64,000 nucleotides of DNA, from contig CM032117.1 in NCBI GenBank assembly GCA_018894105.1, positions 32,158,501 through 32,222,500 on the forward strand. The letters run 5' to 3'. The notes beneath the pieces were generated by a model that was not told where the DNA came from, ran no database searches, and worked only from the letters and a program-made list of their open reading frames with translations. Position 1 is the stretch's first letter. Each line of letters starts with the position of its first letter. The DNA comes from Jacaranda mimosifolia (lineage: Eukaryota > Streptophyta > Magnoliopsida > Lamiales > Bignoniaceae). Shown in pieces: positions 58,970 to 64,000 of this stretch. The position numbers were made by a program, and so were the translations under genes.

Positions 58970-61462
58970 AGAAAGGTTGGCTAAAGCTAACACTGGTTCA
59001 ATCAGTAATTCAGAAACATTGATTGGACCTTCATCAACTAGGTATTGGTGGTGGTTTAGGTCATTTTGGCGGTGGTGTTGCAGCAATGGTGCAGGGATAA
59101 TTTCTTCAGCTCATTGTGACGATCGTGGCAGTGCTCTCGGCTCGCGATTTTGAGGCTTCGTTAAGCACATCTTGGGTAAAATAGTTGGAATTGGGAAGTT
59201 TGGATTTAAGCTTTGGATCCTTTGAATTTTCTTCCAAGAACTTGTATTGTGGCAAGATTAGAAATTGGATATATGACTTGTGTATATATTTGCGCCATGC
59301 ACGAATGAACATATGCTTAGTAGATCTAGATTGGCATTATTTCAAGATAATTTTGGGAATAATTGAGTTAATCGTAAGATAAATCCCTAAATCTTATATT
59401 ATGTCAAAGAGGACGAAGAATTGATATAAGAATTGGACTTATAAACCATGAATGTATGATTTTAATCGTTTAATGGGCCAGATTTAGTATATTATGTGAT
59501 AATTTTAGTTAAATAAGTTAATTAGGTGTTGAAAACCCTAATTTTATAGATTTGAGACCTAAGTAACAATAATTGGTTTAATTAAGATAATTGGGATATT
59601 ACTTTGATTTGGAATAATGATATGAGGTTAATTATTTAATTAAGGACTCGATTGTATTCCTTTATTGAAATCAGTGTTATTAGCATGTTTTATCGAGGCT
59701 ACCAACTTAGCTGATTGATAGATTTTAGATCGTTACTTGTATAAATGTGATTATATGGTCAAATGAGTATTTTGACTGTGGACCTATTCTTTTGGATTAG
59801 GTGACGAAGAAGTGAGTCCCGTAGGCCAATAGTCGGTGGCTGTATTTTTGAGACTACGAGGTGAGGTTCTGCCAATCTGGCCTTGATTATATCTATCAGT
59901 TCTTGTGAAAAAAACCCTATGAGGGTTAAATATGATTGTACTGTATCTACTCATATCTATTGAAATTTGTAATTGCTTAAGTTCTTGCTCGTTATTTGTT
60001 AGTGACTCGTATACCCCTGTAAAGGTTTGCCACTCTGGCACCTTTATCGTACATATTTGTTATTGTGATAAACCCCTATGAGGGTTCCTGTTTCTGTACC
60101 ATATTCTGATTTATTGAATACTAAGGATTATTTGAAATCTCGATTGTTATCTATTTCTAATGTGTACACCCCTGTGAGGGTTATTGCTTGTTTCTGTTCT
60201 AGCTTCCAGAACTCTTATTATGTTATTCATTTCTGTCCCTTGTCCCTTATAGCCTTGTCAGCTGACCCCGCACTATTTGTTAGCTTCTTATGATCATGTT
60301 TGCAATTAAAGAGGTCCTGCGGATCTAATATTCTACCATATTTTTCTTGTCGACTTACTTTTAACTCCTAAAGGCCTTGCCGACCGATATACTGTGTATA
60401 TTGATTTTTTTTTTCCAGATTCATACCATGATATATTCATGATTCTGGCCTTACAAGTTAAATTCTTATCTATTGACATTGTATCTTTTCAACCCATGGG
60501 AAGACATGGGCAATTTTCAACTCATGGGATGCCGTGGGCAGTTTTCAATTCATTGGATGCCGTGGGCAGTTTTCACCCGTAGGGAGGCCACGGGGAGTTT
60601 GGGCCCCAGGCTAGGTCTGAAAGACGACTAGGCGAAACAGACTGATGGAGACATATCTTCCCACGGATACCCATCTACGATCCTGACTTATAGGTAGTTG
60701 GAGGTAGCAAACTATGAGTGATGAGATCCAGCATGTGATCGGCCATGCCATAAAAATAAATTATTACCCGCTGAGCTGAGTGCTCGAGCAATTGAGCGAT
60801 AAGAAAATCTTATTTATACTATACCGACGCCCGGTACTAGCAATTATAATTTAATCTAGGAGTAATTAAGTTAGAATGACCAATAATCTGTTAAGTTTGA
60901 TATCATATGTGTTATTTACCCTGTTGATCATGTTAAAAATCCTTGGTTATTACCAAATTTTGTTCATATTGAAAAGTCTTGCTTATTACTGAATTTGTTT
61001 ATTGGTTGTTGTATCTCAATAGCTTTCCTTTGAATCCTATCATTTTCGTCTCCCTCACTAAGTCTTTGGGACTTACCCTCTTGTACTATTTTGATTTTCT
61101 GAGATAAGAACAGGTGATGAACTCGGACCTCCGGCTTGGACATGAACATATTTTGTAATAGATCAAGTGTTTGAATATATGTGGGATCATTTGAATATTA
61201 AGTTTGGATTTTGAGATGTTGTGATATGTCAGGATTGATAATGATCACCTAAAGGTATGTATATATTTTGTTGAGTGTTAAGGAAAGAACCATGGCACGT
61301 GTTTAGTATTTTGTCAAGGTCCATTTAAGTTGAAGTTTGTTGTTGTCTCTAATAAGTTCTGGAAAAAAATTCTTATGAGCCTATTACTTGTTTATGGTTT
61401 AAGATTAAGATTAAATTAGCGGCACCTCAACTTGGGTGTTGTCCCCGAGACGGGGTGCTACA
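58970..61462 (+). repeat. LTR of the solo-LTR/element A family, 5'-truncated, plus strand
   Basis: It matches the minus strand of 17801-20744 in order: GGTGACGAAG...GTGAGTC (59800), CTGCCAATCTGGCC (59868), the repeated CCTATGAGGGTT/CCTGTGAGGGTT motifs (59910-60185), and GGGACTTACC near 61070. It ends TCCCCGAGACGGGGTGCTACA at 61462. The start is missing (no TGTAACA...), so no target duplication can be tested. ORFs inside are fortuitous. Confidence 0.75.
60486..60598 (+). repeat. 28-bp minisatellite in LTR, 4 copies
   Basis: TTTTCAACTCATGGGATGCC followed by GTGGGCAG repeats four times with a period of 28 bp. Confidence 0.9.
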
Positions 61463-61782
61463 TTTGTAACATGCAATTTTTATAAATAAAATATATCTTA
61501 ATATTCCATATAACTCTGGTAAGTAAAATTTATTTATTTTTATTTATAGTTGTAGTTATCTTATTATTTTTAATTATCAAAACATATATTATGCACATGA
61601 ATAAAACAATAGGTCAAATTTAATATTTAATTTAAAATCAAATATCAATCTCTCATAATTTTTTTTATAAATATATAAAAATATATGAATAATTAAATGG
61701 ATACTTACTCTCAGTCAAACTTTTTTGAGCTGACATCATTAATCCATGTAAAGATATTTCTTATGAATTATTATAAGAAAAA
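61463..61782. other. AT-rich spacer, no gene
   Basis: A/T-rich sequence with no ORF or terminal repeat recognised. It ends in the left copy of the MULE2 target duplication (61774-61782). Confidence 0.6.
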
Positions 61783-63463
61783 GGGTCAATTACATCTACC
61801 TCCCCTGAGGTTTGACTTAATTACAAAAAAAATCCTATTGTTTTGAAAATTAAAAATACCCCCCCTGAACTTAATCGCCGTCCAACATTTTAGCCCAGCC
61901 GTTAGTTGCCGTTAGGATTTTATCAAACGGTCGTTAAAATTTTTGGGTGAAATTTTAAAAATGCCCTTAGGCTAACTGATGGCATTTTTTACTTGGTTTG
62001 ACTTTTTTTTTGTGGACAAAAATACCCTCAAGGGTGGTATTGTAATATTTTTTAATTTCATAAGGGTTTATTTGTTATTATTGTTTTGTTTGGGGACCTA
62101 ATTGTAATAAAACAAAGAAGAATCAGGGTGAATTTAAAATAGTAAATGTATTTAAGATAATTTAATTATATTCAATTGAATTTAATAAGTAAGAAAAATT
62201 AAAAATATAAATCAAATCTATCATCTTGGAACATATAATTTGAATAATTGAAATGATATATTCAATAATATTAAAAATAATAAGCATATCTAAAATAATT
62301 TGATTAAATTTATATCATTAAAATATAACATATTAAATTATGTTAAATATAAATTTATATTATTAAAATAATCTATTAATATTAAAATAGTAATATATAT
62401 ATAATATTTTAATTAAATTCAATTAAATTTAACTAAAAGTAAAATAAGTAAAAAATTAAAATAAATTAAATTTATCATGATAATATGTTTTTAATAATTT
62501 TTAAAATTGAAAAATAATAATGACATGTAAAATAATTTAATTAAACATTTTATTAATTAAAAATAGAGTAAACTAAAAATTAAAATTAATGTTTGTTGTC
62601 AATGTGAGGCACTTAAAGAGTTGAAGGATTCAATTGAAATCCGAGATGAAGTTTTAGAGTGGAAATTACAATTTCAGAAAGTTGAAAAATATATACACAA
62701 GAGCCCTCCCATTGTATCAAAATTTTCCATGCTTACTGTCACCATCCTCTCCAATCAGCACCTCTCTGACGCTAGGAAAACTAGCAACCAAGCTAACCAT
62801 TCTATTTCCCTCATCACAAGGAACACATCGTACCAAATTTGCCTGAAACAACCGGCGAATCGCTGAAAATTAAGCTCTGAACGGAGCCTCACGGTGCTAG
62901 TGATAGGTTGCTTAATTCCAGCGACGGAAAATCATAAGCAAAGAGTGGGTTTTTATGGGCTCGACAAGATGAGTGTAACAGTGGTTTCAATTTTGTGATT
63001 TGACCAACGGAAAAGGAGAATCAACGGTGGAGGTTTGCGGCGGCGTTGGGCGGTTTTGCTTAAAATTGGCCGATGAAGTGAAAGGAAAGATGAAATTGAT
63101 TTGGGGGTTTGATAGAGTGCAAAAAGGTGCACCTTCTGGCGGCAATAGAACCCAGTTCTGATTGAGGCGCAAGGCGGCGGTCCGGCGAAAATTGAAGGTG
63201 ATAAAAATATATCAAATAGACCCTCATAAATCCAAAAATATTACAAATGGGTCCAAGGGTATTTATGTATTTTGATATTTCTATCAATTTTTTTATTTTT
63301 TATTTTTTTTAAATTTTTAATGGAAGGGCATTTTGGTAATTTTACACTTTCCGTCAACATTGTAATTAAGTTTGAAAGTTCAATGGGGTATTTGTAATTT
63401 TCAAAACAACGAAAAAAAATTGTAATTACACCAAACCTCAAGGAGTATGGATGTAATTGACCC
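61783..63463. mobile_element. MULE2: complete non-autonomous Mutator-like element (1,681 bp)
   Basis: The left end is GGGTCAATTACATCTACCTC. The reverse complement of the right end is GGGTCAATTACATCCATACT, and the pairing continues for about 100 bp (TGAGGTTTG, TAATTACAA, TTGTTTTGAAAATTA, AATACCCC, TGAACTT). The 9-bp target duplication TAAGAAAAA is perfect (61774-61782 and 63464-63472). The interior has AT-rich DNA (62100-62590) and a moderately GC-rich core (62600-63190) that may be captured gene sequence. No transposase. Confidence 0.95.
62600..63190. other. GC-rich core of MULE2, possible captured host sequence
   Basis: The plus-strand ORF 62621-62866 begins MKDSIEIRDEVLEWKLQFQK. It is preceded in the same frame by CQCEALKEL, giving a short helical Lys/Glu-rich stretch that looks protein-like. 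Downstream, 62990-63190 contains GGCGGCGTTGGGCGG and CGGCGGTCCGGCGAAAATTG, the kind of sequence seen in 5' parts of plant genes. I do not recognise the source. Confidence 0.35.
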
Positions 63464-63472
63464 TAAGAAAAA

Positions 63473-64000
63473 ATATTAAAATAAATATGCGTGGCATAAT
63501 TATAAAATTGTGTAACTAAATTATTAAAAAAATATAAAAATTGATATTATTTACTATTTAAGTAGTCATTTATCAAGCTTTTGAAAATTTTCAACTATGT
63601 CAACTACATATATTCTCATATAAAAGAATTTATTTCAAATAATTAAAAATGAGCTCTTCATTATTATATTGCTAAAAAACTAAAATGATTTAAATTAATA
63701 ATGTCAAAATAAAGTTAAGAGCTTATAGTTGAAATAACTTTTATATTTGAAATAAATTCTTGTAATTAAATTAATTGCTATATTCTATGTATAGTTTTAT
63801 CTAAAAATATTCTACATATCTAAAAAAATATTATTGTAAAAATAATTATATTTTTAAAGACTTTGATAAATTGAGGACTCGTATTTTAATTAATTTATGA
63901 TTATTCATTTCTTAACCTTCTAACTCTTTAATAAAAAAGTAATGATTTGATAATTTACATAAATATTTGTCCATCTTTTTCATAAGTAACAGATCATAAG
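63473..64000. other. AT-rich spacer, no gene
   Basis: Beyond the MULE2 target duplication the sequence is A/T-rich with no ORF, repeat border or RNA gene that I can support. Confidence 0.6.

Noticed and set aside
62621..62866. MULE2 ORF considered as a MuDR transposase
   Set aside because: Only 81 residues, with no DDE or zinc-finger motif.

Overview
This is plant nuclear DNA, most likely eudicot. It is AT-rich and contains one real host gene at the left edge, followed by about 60 kb of nested and decayed transposable elements. The plant origin rests on an intact fasciclin-like arabinogalactan gene, Athila-, Tat- and copia-type retrotransposon remains, CACTA, MULE and Tourist-like DNA elements, and an inserted piece of the chloroplast gene ycf2. 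No rRNA gene, tRNA gene, CRISPR array or bacterial-type operon was seen.

Layout. 1-3750: 3' part of an FLA15/16/17/18-type gene; its 5' end lies outside the window. 4377-23222: a Mutator-like element (MULE1) with diverged terminal inverted repeats and a near-perfect 9-bp target duplication. It was inflated by an Athila retrotransposon (about 5585-22790), which in turn received a Tourist-like MITE, a pol-less gag-bearing gypsy element on the minus strand, CACTA ends and a complete solo LTR (17801-20744). 23230-44383: broken Ty1/copia remains interrupted by Tat-lineage Ty3/gypsy elements. The best-resolved stack is copia, then a minus-strand Tat element (27039-38172), then a plus-strand Tat element (29422-38023), then a solo LTR (32211-34456). 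44384-52622: a second pol-less gag element on the minus strand. One of its LTRs has lost about 2.4 kb between 7-bp repeats, and the other carries a plastid ycf2 fragment. It sits inside a minus-strand copia pol. 53837-58960: an LTR scrap fused to a Tat pol (RT, RNase H, second RNase H, integrase), then an (AAT)n microsatellite and an antisense coiled-coil ORF. 58970-61462: a plus-strand LTR of the same family as the solo LTR at 17801. 61783-63463: a second short MULE with a perfect 9-bp target duplication.

Only the FLA gene looks functional. Every element coding region carries stops or frameshifts, and none retains a complete gag-pol. The value of the window lies in its readable insertion history (target duplications, nested breaks, microhomology deletion, plastid filler DNA) and in several non-autonomous gag-only or antisense-ORF elements. 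I found no convincing new cellular system. Boundaries not fixed by a target duplication are approximate and were read by eye.
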